DNA from: an uncultured bacterium
GTDB lineage: Bacteria > Spirochaetota > Spirochaetia > Sphaerochaetales > Sphaerochaetaceae
Reading direction: 5' to 3'
Length of the DNA stretch: 43,068 bases
Assembly (NCBI GenBank): GCA_905215015.1
Contig: CAJMOS010000011.1
Coordinates: 1 to 43,068 of the forward strand
Below the pieces are notes generated by a model. It was not told where the DNA came from. It did not search any database and saw only the letters and a program-made list of their open reading frames with translations. The position numbers were made by a program, and so were the translations under genes. Each line of letters opens with the position of its first letter. The first letter of the stretch is position 1. Positions 15,999-23,427 of this stretch are shown piece by piece.

Positions 15999-17453
15999 AT
16001 GGCAAAGCGACACATCGTTTATATTTTATCCGACCAACATAATCCGCTGGTTATGGGCAATGCCGGGGATCCCGTCATCCGGACTCCGGCGTTGGATGAG
16101 TTGTTCCGGCACGGTACAAGCTTCTCCAACTGTTATTGCGCGGCACCCTTGTGCGTTCCAAGCCGCTCTGCCATTCTCAGCGGATTGCTTCCCAGTCATA
16201 CAGGTGTCTACAACAATATGCAGGCGCTCCCAACTTGCAATGCGACTTTTGTCAATTGCCTGACCGATGCCGGGTATGAGACCGTATTGTGCGGACGCAT
16301 GCATTTTGTCGGTTGGGATATCTGGCATGGTTTCCAAAAGCACTTGGTCGGGGACATCACCCCTTGCTTTGTTGGAGGCGATAATGAACGTGAGATTTAT
16401 GGGGAGTTCATGCGTTCTTCAGGCCAGAATCTGACGTCGATACGCAAGTCAGGGGCGGGGCATTCGGCTGTTTTGGATTATGATCAATGTGTGACGGATG
16501 CCGCATGTCATGTATTGGACCAACGGAAATCCGACGACCCTCCCTTGTTCTTGACCATTGGATTCTATGGACCGCATTGTCCCTATATCGCACCCAAGGA
16601 GTTGTTTGACTACTATTACAAACAACTGCCAGATATTCCTTTTATGAGCCATGCGGAGATGGAAAAGATGCATCCGGCGATCCGCAAGTGGTACGAAAAT
16701 AGAAAAATCAGCGAGGTCACACGTGAAGATGTGAAACGCATCCGTGCGGCGTACTATGCCTTGGTCGAAGTGATGGACCGGCATATTGCCCGTATTGTCG
16801 ATACCATTGGACGGACAATCGGATGGGATGACACACTTTTGGTATATACCAGCGACCATGGTGACAACATTGGGGAACACAACATGTTCTGGAAAACCAA
16901 TTTCTATGAAGGTGCAGCTCGTGTTCCAATGGTGTTCTATGACAAAGGGCATATTGCCGAGGGACGAGTGGTGACGAGTCCCGTATCCCTGATGGACCTG
17001 GCTCCCACCTTCATTCATGCGGGTGAGGCTCCGAAGCTTCCCGCTATGGATGGCAGGGATTTGCATGACGTTCTGTATAAGGGAGAGCAGGCAGATTGGG
17101 AACGATATGTCATCTCCATGTGTAGCGATATCAAGGGTGACAACCCCAGTGCGATGGTTCGGCAAGGAGCTTACAAGCTTGTCGAATATGCAGGCTACGC
17201 GTCTCCACTCCTTTTTGACGTTGAGAAAGATCCAAAAGAACAGCATGATTTGGGAACCGATCTTGCTTATCAGAAAATTATTCGGCAGATGATGGCTGTC
17301 TTGCACGAGTACTGGAATCCCGTTGAGGAAACCGAACGGTTGCGTCAAGCCAAAATGCACTTTACTTTGATGAAAGATTGGTATGACCGTGTGAACTTCC
17401 CGTTGGTGGGAGAGTGGAGGGGGGACCCGACAAGGAATTACTTGGTTGATTGA
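15999..17453 (+). CDS. Sulfatase, Cys-type, predicted cytoplasmic (no. 2)
   Basis: Sulfatase of 484 residues. Active-site set: SDQH (Asp12) in the first strand, the maturation motif C52-V-P-S-R56 in APLCVPSRSAILSG, LCGRMHFVGWD (the His-containing loop, with Arg-Met-His as in choline-sulfatase-like members), TSDHGDNIGEHNMFWKTNF with metal-binding Asp/His and the conserved Lys. It begins MAKRHIVYILS with no signal peptide, so a cytoplasmic location is expected. It is last in the TTT-2 operon, immediately after tctA. It is not a close copy of the sulfatase at 8141, which suggests a different sulfated substrate. Formylglycine maturation must be supplied from elsewhere. Confidence 0.9.
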   Translation: MAKRHIVYILSDQHNPLVMGNAGDPVIRTPALDELFRHGTSFSNCYCAAPLCVPSRSAILSGLLPSHTGVYNNMQALPTCNATFVNCLTDAGYETVLCGRMHFVGWDIWHGFQKHLVGDITPCFVGGDNEREIYGEFMRSSGQNLTSIRKSGAGHSAVLDYDQCVTDAACHVLDQRKSDDPPLFLTIGFYGPHCPYIAPKELFDYYYKQLPDIPFMSHAEMEKMHPAIRKWYENRKISEVTREDVKRIRAAYYALVEVMDRHIARIVDTIGRTIGWDDTLLVYTSDHGDNIGEHNMFWKTNFYEGAARVPMVFYDKGHIAEGRVVTSPVSLMDLAPTFIHAGEAPKLPAMDGRDLHDVLYKGEQADWERYVISMCSDIKGDNPSAMVRQGAYKLVEYAGYASPLLFDVEKDPKEQHDLGTDLAYQKIIRQMMAVLHEYWNPVEETERLRQAKMHFTLMKDWYDRVNFPLVGEWRGDPTRNYLVD

Positions 17454-17485
17454 CACCTCCTCTCTCGGCTAAGTAAGGTTGAGGC

Positions 17486-18460
17486 ATGACCATTTATGGA
17501 ATCGCCAAGGAAGCCGGAGTCTCCATCAGCACGGTGAGCCGTGTGATCAACGGGGGCAGTTGCTCTCTTGAAACGAAGAAACGGGTCTATGCCGTGATGG
17601 AGAAGCATGGCTATCAGCCCAATGCCATTGCCCGTGGGCTTGCCTCGAACCGGATGATGACGATCGCCATCGTGATGGTCGATATCCGTGTCGGCCACTA
17701 TGCCCACACCGCTTACGAGCTGGAGCGGTTCTTCCATACCAAGCACTACGAGGTGCTGATCTGCAATACCGGTTCCGACCTTTCCGATATCAAAGAAGAC
17801 CTGGAGGTTCTGGAGTCCCGCAAGGTGGATGGCATCTTCCTGTTGGGGTCGACGTTCGACCGTGTCCAGCGTGATCCAGGAATCTGCCGGATCATCCAGT
17901 CCATTCCAACGGTGCAGGCAAACGGGAACATGCACCTTGCAGGGGTCGATACGGTCAGGGTGGATGACGCGAAAGGCATCCGGATGGTGGTCGATTACCT
18001 CTACGGGCAAGGCCGCCGTTCCATCATCTACGCCCAGGACGTCAACACGTCGAGCGCCGAGATGAAAGTGCGGGGCTACCAGGAAGCGATGGCGGGCCAT
18101 CACCTGCCGATCCACGTCCTGGCGTGCGACCACTCCTTGGAAGGTGGCCGCGACGTGGTGGCGCAGCTCAAATCGATGCGGGTGGATTACGACGCCTTGG
18201 TGTTTGGCGACGATATCCCCGCCATCGGCGCCATCAAGGCGCTGAAGGCGGAAGGGATAGCCATACCTTCCCAGGTGGCGGTGACCGGATTCAACAACCT
18301 GAGATCCGCCCGGTTCACCGAGACCGAGCTGACCAGCGTGGACAACAAGTACTGGCAACTGGCCAGCGAGAGCGCCCAATGCATGCTTGCCAGGCTGGAG
18401 CATCGTCCCGTCTCCATTCCGGTGATCGAGCCCGAGCTGGTGATTCGTCAAAGTACCTGA
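17486..18460 (+). CDS. LacI-family transcriptional regulator
   Basis: Regulator of 324 residues. The N-terminal HTH is classical: YGIAKEAGVSISTVSRVINGG (about 4-24), with the hinge KHGYQPNAIARGLAS. The sensor domain follows (MTIAIVMVDIRVGHYAHTAYELE, KVDGIFLLGS, VRVDDAKGIRMVVDYLYGQGRR, VAVTGFNNLRSARFTETELTSVD). It begins 32 nt after the sulfatase gene, at the point where base composition switches to GC-rich. The likely target is the operon starting at 18534, whose promoter carries the palindrome TGGAAGCGCTTCCA. The effector is unknown, perhaps a sugar acid given the YiaK-like target. Confidence 0.94.
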   Translation: MTIYGIAKEAGVSISTVSRVINGGSCSLETKKRVYAVMEKHGYQPNAIARGLASNRMMTIAIVMVDIRVGHYAHTAYELERFFHTKHYEVLICNTGSDLSDIKEDLEVLESRKVDGIFLLGSTFDRVQRDPGICRIIQSIPTVQANGNMHLAGVDTVRVDDAKGIRMVVDYLYGQGRRSIIYAQDVNTSSAEMKVRGYQEAMAGHHLPIHVLACDHSLEGGRDVVAQLKSMRVDYDALVFGDDIPAIGAIKALKAEGIAIPSQVAVTGFNNLRSARFTETELTSVDNKYWQLASESAQCMLARLEHRPVSIPVIEPELVIRQST

Positions 18461-18469
18461 GCCAAGGTG

Positions 18470-18498
18470 TTGACAGAAAAGGAAAAGGGTACAATACT
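18470..18498 (+). promoter_or_regulatory. Promoter of the yiaK-like operon
   Basis: -35 TTGACA (18470-18475) is followed at 17 nt by AATACT (18493-18498). An alternative -10, TACAAT at 18490-18495, leaves only 14 nt. It lies directly behind the lacI-type stop codon and directly before the palindromic operator. Confidence 0.6.
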
Positions 18499-18507
18499 TC
18501 CAATCGA

Positions 18508-18521
18508 TGGAAGCGCTTCCA
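18508..18521. promoter_or_regulatory. LacI-type operator TGGAAGCGCTTCCA
   Basis: A perfect 14-bp palindrome with the central CG typical of LacI/GalR-family sites. It lies just after the -10 element, covering the expected start of transcription, and 1-2 nt before the AAAGGAGGG ribosome binding site. A bound repressor would block initiation. The 17486 regulator is the obvious candidate. It resembles a CcpA cre site but deviates at both W positions. Confidence 0.75.
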
Positions 18522-18533
18522 AAGGAGGGTCGC

Positions 18534-19541
18534 ATGAGAATTCCCGCAAATGAGCTGAAGGCTGAGTTCAAGAAGATCTTGATGAGCCGAGGATTTGACG
18601 ACACAAATGCCGACGAGGCCGCACAGGTGTTCACCGACAACAGTGTCGACGGCATCTACTCGCATGGAGTGAACCGTTTTCCTAGGGTGGTGTCCTACCT
18701 GGACCACGGCACGATCAAGCCGGAGAATGTGGCGACCTGCGTCAGCTCCTTCATGGGCTTCGAGCGTTGGGACGGACACCGGGGCATGGGACCGCTGAAT
18801 GCCAGGAAGGCGATGGACAGGGCCTGTGACCTTTCCGAGAAATACGGTATCGGCGTGGTCGCGCTCGGGAACAACAACCACTGGATGCGTGGCGGCTCCT
18901 ATGGATGGCAGGCTGCAGGCCGTGGCAAGATCGCCATCTGCTGGTCCAACACCCAGCCCAACATGCCGGCCTGGGGCGGCATGGACAAGAAGATCGGCAA
19001 TTGTCCGTATGTCATGGCGGTTCCCCGTTCCAACGGACAGCACATGGTCCTGGACATGGCGGTCAGCCAGTTCTCCTACGGCAAGATCGAGGAATACAAG
19101 CTCAAGGGCCAGCAGTTGCCGGTCTACGGCGGATTCGACACCAAGGGCAAACTGACCACCGACCCCACGGAAATCGAGAAGTCGTGGCGGGTGCTTCCCA
19201 TGGGCTATTGGAAGGGCAGCGGGCTGTCGGTCATGCTGGATGCGGTCGGTACCGTGCTCTCGGCCGGCAACTCGGTCCAGCAGATCGGCACCTTCGGCGA
19301 CGAGGTGGGCCTGACCCAGATCATGATCGCCATCGACCCAGGCAAGATGAACACCCCGCAGGAGACCGACAAGATCGCCGACGCCATCTGCGCCGACCTG
19401 CATTCCTCGATTCCCGAGAAAGAAGGGGTCAAGGTCCGCTATCCGGGCGAGCGCGAGTACTATACCCGCCAGGACAACCTGAAGAATGGAGTTCCCGTCA
19501 TCGACGAAGTCTGGCAGACTATCAAGCAATTGGAGAAGTAA
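18534..19541 (+). CDS. yiaK: Ldh_2-family NAD(P)H oxidoreductase, 2,3-diketo-L-gulonate reductase (YiaK/DlgD)-like
   Basis: Soluble oxidoreductase of 335 residues, from the malate/L-lactate dehydrogenase family that lacks a Rossmann fold. Similarity to E. coli YiaK is evident from memory along the whole length: SHGVNRFPR near residue 43, then NNNHWMRGGSYGWQAAG (near 115-131), ICWSNTQPNMPAWGG and LPMGYWKGSG. The conserved His of NNHW is the usual catalytic base. AAAGGAGGG lies 5 nt upstream of the ATG at 18534. The expected reaction is NADH-dependent reduction of 2,3-diketo-L-gulonate to 3-keto-L-gulonate or of a related keto sugar acid; the exact substrate is inferred. The gene is followed after 3 nt by a zinc dehydrogenase. 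Confidence 0.85.
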   Translation: MRIPANELKAEFKKILMSRGFDDTNADEAAQVFTDNSVDGIYSHGVNRFPRVVSYLDHGTIKPENVATCVSSFMGFERWDGHRGMGPLNARKAMDRACDLSEKYGIGVVALGNNNHWMRGGSYGWQAAGRGKIAICWSNTQPNMPAWGGMDKKIGNCPYVMAVPRSNGQHMVLDMAVSQFSYGKIEEYKLKGQQLPVYGGFDTKGKLTTDPTEIEKSWRVLPMGYWKGSGLSVMLDAVGTVLSAGNSVQQIGTFGDEVGLTQIMIAIDPGKMNTPQETDKIADAICADLHSSIPEKEGVKVRYPGEREYYTRQDNLKNGVPVIDEVWQTIKQLEK

Positions 19542-19544
19542 CAA

Positions 19545-20561
19545 ATGCAAGCAATCAAATTGGAGAAGCCATGGGATGTGGCGTGCGTGGATATCGACAA
19601 GCCGGTCCGCAAGGAAGGCGAAGCCCTGATCAAAGTGAAGGCCGCCGGTATCTGCGGCAGTGATATCGGAGCGTTCCGGGGCACCAACGGCCTGGTAAGC
19701 TATCCTCGGATTATCGGCCACGAGATAGCCGGCGAGGTGGTTGAGATCGGACCCAACAAGAAGGGCATCAAGGTCGGGGACCGGGTGGTCGTCGATCCCT
19801 ATCTCTACTGTGGGCACTGCTATCCCTGCTCGATCGGACGGACCAACTGCTGTGAACACCTGCGCGTTCTGGGCGTCCACGTGGATGGTGGCATGTGCGA
19901 GTACTTCACCCATCCGGCAGACATGCTGGTCAAGATTCCCGAGGGAATGAGCTGGGTGCAGGCCGCCATGGCCGAGCCCCTTACCATCAGCCTGCACGGT
20001 ATCCATCGCGGTGGGCTGAAGGCCGGCGAGTACTGCGCGGTCATCGGCGCCGGACCGATTGGTCTGGTTGCCGGTCTGGTCGCCCAGGCCTATGGCGCCC
20101 ACGCGATTTTGCTGGACATCGTCGACGAGCGCCTGCAGTTCGCCAAGAAGCTCGGCATCGAGCACGTGGTCAACAGCATGGACAAGGAGAAAGCCGTCGA
20201 GGAAATCCGCAAGATCACCGGAGGCACCATGGCACAGCAGGTGATGGAATGCAGCGGAGCCAATGTGGCGATCCGCAGCACGCTTGACTTCGTCAGCAAC
20301 GCCGGAAGAATCACCCTGACCGGTTGGCCGAAGAAGGAAACCAGCATCCCGACCGACCTGATCACCAAGAAAGAGGTCGACATCCGCGGAGCCCGTACCA
20401 GCGCCGGCGAGTTTGAGGAGGCCCTTGACCTGATCAACTCCAAGCGTGTGGACATGATGCAGGTGCTGACCAAGACCGTCAGTGCGGAGGAAGCACCCGC
20501 CACCATCATCGATATCGAGAAGAACCCGGGCAAGTACATGAAGGTGGTCGTCACGTTCTGA
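19545..20561 (+). CDS. Zinc-dependent medium-chain dehydrogenase, sugar-acid/polyol type (LgoD-like)
   Basis: Cytoplasmic NAD(P)-dependent dehydrogenase of 338 residues. Catalytic zinc ligands are in AGICGSDIGAF (Cys near 38) and IIGHEIAGEV (His near 60). The structural zinc loop CGHCYPCSIGRTNCC carries the four-Cys pattern. The Rossmann motif GAGPIGLVAGLVAQ lies near 166, and LLDIVDERL ends strand 2 in Asp, favouring NAD. It is most like L-galactonate-5-dehydrogenase (LgoD/YjjN) and related sugar-acid dehydrogenases. Together with the YiaK-like enzyme it should carry out two redox steps on a hexonate or uronate. The operon ends with a strong terminator at 20584. Confidence 0.88.
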   Translation: MQAIKLEKPWDVACVDIDKPVRKEGEALIKVKAAGICGSDIGAFRGTNGLVSYPRIIGHEIAGEVVEIGPNKKGIKVGDRVVVDPYLYCGHCYPCSIGRTNCCEHLRVLGVHVDGGMCEYFTHPADMLVKIPEGMSWVQAAMAEPLTISLHGIHRGGLKAGEYCAVIGAGPIGLVAGLVAQAYGAHAILLDIVDERLQFAKKLGIEHVVNSMDKEKAVEEIRKITGGTMAQQVMECSGANVAIRSTLDFVSNAGRITLTGWPKKETSIPTDLITKKEVDIRGARTSAGEFEEALDLINSKRVDMMQVLTKTVSAEEAPATIIDIEKNPGKYMKVVVTF

Positions 20562-20583
20562 GTTTTTTGCTTCCCGTTCAAAG

Positions 20584-20612
20584 GCTCTCTGGAGGAATCC
20601 AGGGAGCTTTTT
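20584..20612 (+). terminator. Rho-independent terminator after the dehydrogenase gene
   Basis: GCTCTCTGG (20584-20592), loop AGGAAT, CCAGGGAGC (20599-20607) with one G-U pair, followed by TTTTT. It separates the yiaK-like operon from the next lacI-type gene. Confidence 0.9.
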
Positions 20613-20652
20613 GTATTAGAAAATAATTTCAGCAATCGTTTGCATATTTGTA

Positions 20653-20680
20653 TTGACAAGTTTGAAAAATGGGATATGCT
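20653..20680 (+). promoter_or_regulatory. Sigma-70-like promoter of the lacI-TTT-3 operon
   Basis: -35 TTGACA (20653-20658) and -10 TATGCT (20675-20680), spacing 16 nt. The start point would be near 20687, just before the palindromic operator. Confidence 0.75.
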
Positions 20681-20693
20681 ATGAATTGTTGCA

Positions 20694-20713
20694 ATAGGCA
20701 AACGTTTGCCTAT
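20694..20713. promoter_or_regulatory. Perfect 20-bp palindromic LacI-type operator
   Basis: ATAGGCAAAC (20694-20703) and its exact complement GTTTGCCTAT (20704-20713), with GCAAACGTTTGC at the centre, the standard LacI/PurR/RbsR-like core. It lies just after the predicted start of transcription and about 48 nt before the start of the lacI-type gene at 20761, so the regulator probably represses itself and, through readthrough, the TTT-3 operon. Confidence 0.85.
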
Positions 20714-20760
20714 AGTTTGGCGGCATTTACTTGGATAAAACCGATATGACGGGGTTCGCG

Positions 20761-21786
20761 ATGGGATATACGACACTGAAGGATGTGGCGGAGAGGGCTG
20801 GAACTACCGCAAGCACCGTATCCTATGTCCTGAACCAGAAACAGGATCGGTATATCAGCGATGAGATGCGGCGCCGCGTGCTTGAGGCTGCCGAGGAACT
20901 CCATTACATCAAGAGTTATGGCGCATCCTCCCTGAAGGGGAAGAGCAGACGCTTGCTTTCCATCCTGGTCCCCCAGTTCGAGAACCAGTTCTTCACCCGC
21001 CTGATCGTCGCCGCCGAAAAGATCCTGATGCGGGCAGGCTATGACCTGGTCATTTCCAACACTGACGACAACCCGGAAAAGGAAAAGGAAATCATCGAGC
21101 GCATGGTGGGACAACGGGTAGACGGCATCATCGTCACCCCGACGACCAAAGGAGCGGAGAATACCGAGATCCTCCGCAGGGTCGGGCTTCCGATGGTCGT
21201 GGTGGACCGGCCGCTTATGGGTGTTTCCTCCTACCATCGCGTCGCTACCGACAACTACGGCTTCGGGGTCGAGGCCGCCGAATACCTGATCCGGAAGGGG
21301 CATACCCACATCGGCTACGTCAACTGGGACAGCGAGATCAAGGATCTTGAGGATCGTCATGCCTCCATCGTGGATACCTATCGGAAACATGGCCTTGACG
21401 AGAGCCACGTGGCCGTTGCCTGCCAGTCGTTCTCCTATCAGGGCGGATACGACGCGACAAAGGAAATCCTGGAACACCATCCCGAGGTGACGGCCCTGTT
21501 CTATGGCTTCAACATGCAGGCCATCGGCGGAGTCTCGTATCTGAACGAGAAAGGGATCCAGGTGCCGAAGGATATTTCCGTGATATTGATCGGAAGTCCC
21601 GATTGGGCGACCATCGGTCACTTCTGCCATGTCGACATGGGCGACTCGGCAATCGGCGAGCGGGCCGCAAGGGTATTGCTCGAGGAAATCGACGGGAAGC
21701 TTCCGGTCGACGGGTCATCTTGCTTCGTGCAGAACGGCCACCTTGTGGAAGGCGGTTCTGTGAAAGATATCACAATCAATTCCTAG
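20761..21786 (+). CDS. LacI-family transcriptional regulator
   Basis: Regulator of about 341 residues. HTH: TTLKDVAERAGTTASTVSYVLN (about 4-25). The sensor half includes LLSILVPQFENQFFTRLIVAAEK, VDGIIVTPTTKGAENTEIL and VATDNYGFGVEAAEYLIRKGHTHIGYV. The ATG at 20761 places the HTH at the usual distance from the N-terminus, and GGGG lies 6 nt upstream; an in-frame ATG at 20746 and TTG at 20731 are alternatives. A perfect operator palindrome lies in its leader. The TTT-3 binding protein starts 15 nt downstream, so the gene heads an autoregulated operon (inference). Confidence 0.93.
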   Translation: MGYTTLKDVAERAGTTASTVSYVLNQKQDRYISDEMRRRVLEAAEELHYIKSYGASSLKGKSRRLLSILVPQFENQFFTRLIVAAEKILMRAGYDLVISNTDDNPEKEKEIIERMVGQRVDGIIVTPTTKGAENTEILRRVGLPMVVVDRPLMGVSSYHRVATDNYGFGVEAAEYLIRKGHTHIGYVNWDSEIKDLEDRHASIVDTYRKHGLDESHVAVACQSFSYQGGYDATKEILEHHPEVTALFYGFNMQAIGGVSYLNEKGIQVPKDISVILIGSPDWATIGHFCHVDMGDSAIGERAARVLLEEIDGKLPVDGSSCFVQNGHLVEGGSVKDITINS

Positions 21787-21801
21787 TAAGGAGGAAATTC
21801 G

Positions 21802-22836
21802 ATGAGAAAAGTGGCAGCATTGAGTCTCGTGCTTGCTCTGGCGTGCGGCGCTGCGTTCGCACAGGGAACCCAAGAGGGTGGTGGAACTGCGAAGGCTTCC
21901 GACTATCCCAACAAGACCATCAACATGACCGTCCCGTACGGCGCTGGTGGAACGACCGACCTGACCGCGCGCGGCCTTGCCAGCCCGATGGGCAAGCAGC
22001 TTGGCGTGACGATCAACGTCATCAACACCCCGGGTGCCGGCGGCAGCGCCGGATCGCTGAATGTCCAGAACGCCAAGGTTGACGGATACAGCATCCTGGC
22101 CAACGGCATGCTTGCGTTCACCACCATGCCGATCATGGGCTACACCGACAAGACCTACAAGGACTGGGACATCTGGATCGCGACCTACGCCCCGAACGTC
22201 GTCGTGGTTCCCAAGAACTCTCCGTACAACACGATCACCGACCTGGTGGACGACATGAGGGCCAACCCCGGCAAGGTCACCATTGGTACTGCCGGTATCG
22301 GTACGGGCGGCCATTTCGGCGCGGAGGTCTTGAAGGCTGTCGCTGGCGTCGACTACAAGCACATCACCTATGCCGGTGGCGGAGCCGCATTCACGGCGAC
22401 GCTGGCGGGAGAGGTCCAGGCTTGCCCGCAGCTGCTTGCCGAGTACAAGGATGCGATCATCAGCGGAGACGTCAAGGCGCTTTGCACCTTGGCCGAGGAC
22501 GACATCGAGCTTGCTCCGGGCGTCGTGGTCCCGAGCATCAAGAAAGCCTATCCTGACGCAGCCAAGTATCTGCCGATGGGAGAGGTCACCGGCATCCTGA
22601 TTCCGAAAGGGCTCCCCGAGGAGGACCTGAAGAAGATCGACGCCGCGTTCGAGTTCGCCGTCAAGGACCAGGCGTTCCTCGACTTCTGCGCCACGAAGAG
22701 CTTCACCGTCAATCCGATGGGCCGTGCCGAGAGCCAGAAGTTCCTGGATTCCTTTGTTCCGCGCATCTGCTACCTGATGTACGATGCGGGCGCCGCAAAG
22801 GTTGATCCTGCCAAGTTCGGCATCAACCGCCAGTAA
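21802..22836 (+). CDS. tctC: Tripartite tricarboxylate transporter, periplasmic binding protein (TctC/Bug family), TTT no. 3
   Basis: Periplasmic binding protein of 344 residues. The signal peptide (about 1-21) ends in AFA, then QGTQEGGG. Bug features: INMTVPYGAGGTTDLTARGLA (ligand loop 1), VINTPGAGGSAGSLNVQNAK (loop 2, the GAGG motif) and later ITYAGGGAAFTATLAGEV. TAAGGAGG lies before the ATG. It is the first transporter gene behind the LacI gene and is followed by a very stable perfect hairpin before tctB. The associated oxidoreductases suggest the ligand is a sugar acid or a related polyhydroxy-carboxylate (inference). Confidence 0.93.
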   Translation: MRKVAALSLVLALACGAAFAQGTQEGGGTAKASDYPNKTINMTVPYGAGGTTDLTARGLASPMGKQLGVTINVINTPGAGGSAGSLNVQNAKVDGYSILANGMLAFTTMPIMGYTDKTYKDWDIWIATYAPNVVVVPKNSPYNTITDLVDDMRANPGKVTIGTAGIGTGGHFGAEVLKAVAGVDYKHITYAGGGAAFTATLAGEVQACPQLLAEYKDAIISGDVKALCTLAEDDIELAPGVVVPSIKKAYPDAAKYLPMGEVTGILIPKGLPEEDLKKIDAAFEFAVKDQAFLDFCATKSFTVNPMGRAESQKFLDSFVPRICYLMYDAGAAKVDPAKFGINRQ

Positions 22837-22847
22837 TCAGGTTTCTC

Positions 22848-22873
22848 TGCAGGGTGCCGGCCGGCACCCTGCA
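22848..22873 (+). terminator. Perfect 26-bp palindromic hairpin between tctC and tctB (TTT no. 3)
   Basis: The 13-nt arm TGCAGGGTGCCGG (22848-22860) is followed at once by its exact complement (22861-22873). In RNA this gives a very GC-rich stem whose inner bases form the loop. No T-run follows (CATGTTCCCC), so full termination is unlikely. A 3' stabiliser or processing barrier for the tctC transcript is the better reading (inference). Confidence 0.7.
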
Positions 22874-22905
22874 CATGTTCCCCCTCTCTTGAAAGGTGTA
22901 TTTGT

Positions 22906-23415
22906 ATGGATAAGAAAGCGAAAGACTTCATCTTTTCGTTCGTGCTGATGGCGGTGGCGATCTACGTCTTCGTAGGTGGTATGCATATCTACTTCGAAGC
23001 GGCATCGATGCCGTACAACATCACGGAATTCAATATTTCCCCCGCGTTCCTGCCGGTGGTTCTCGGCGCCGCGCTGTTTCTTTGCGCGATCCTGCTTTGC
23101 CTGCAGAGCCTGAGCGGGGTGGAAAGCAAAGGCAAGGCCGCCAAGGCGTATTGGGGGCAGTTCAAGGCAAGCTTGAAGCCCCTGTTCACGAACAAGAATT
23201 TCCTCAGCATGGTCGGAGGGGCGTGCATCATCTTCATCTACACGTTCATCCTGGTCGGGCTGATTCCCTATTGGGCCGCATCCTTCATTTTCCTGGTTGC
23301 GCTCATGTTGTTCCTTCAGGCTACCAAGCCGGTAAGGGTCATCATCATCTCGGCCGTGGTGGTCGGCTTGATTCTTCTGTTGTTCAAAGTGGCGTTCCGC
23401 GCCGCTCTTCCCTGA
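22906..23415 (+). CDS. tctB: Tripartite tricarboxylate transporter, small membrane subunit TctB, TTT no. 3
   Basis: Inner-membrane protein of 169 residues. Four hydrophobic helices are seen: FIFSFVLMAVAIYVFVGG (about 6-24), FLPVVLGAALFLCAILLCL (about 46-65), and a C-terminal pair around MVGGACIIFIYTFILVGLI, AASFIFLVALMLFL and VIIISAVVVGLILLLF. Size and position between tctC and tctA match TctB. Ribosome binding site GAAAGG lies about 8 nt before the ATG. TctA follows after about 12 nt. Confidence 0.88.
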   Translation: MDKKAKDFIFSFVLMAVAIYVFVGGMHIYFEAASMPYNITEFNISPAFLPVVLGAALFLCAILLCLQSLSGVESKGKAAKAYWGQFKASLKPLFTNKNFLSMVGGACIIFIYTFILVGLIPYWAASFIFLVALMLFLQATKPVRVIIISAVVVGLILLLFKVAFRAALP

Positions 23416-23427
23416 GGAGGCTTGAGA

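Noticed and set aside
18508..18521. CcpA catabolite-responsive element (cre)
   Set aside because: TGGAAGCGCTTCCA has G and C where cre requires A or T, and no CcpA is expected in a spirochaete. The adjacent LacI regulator explains it better.
18315..20165. Long open frame (616 codons) on the minus strand opposite the yiaK-like and dehydrogenase genes
   Set aside because: It lies antisense to two clearly conserved enzymes, shows low-complexity composition typical of the complement of GC-rich coding DNA, and has no recognisable domain.
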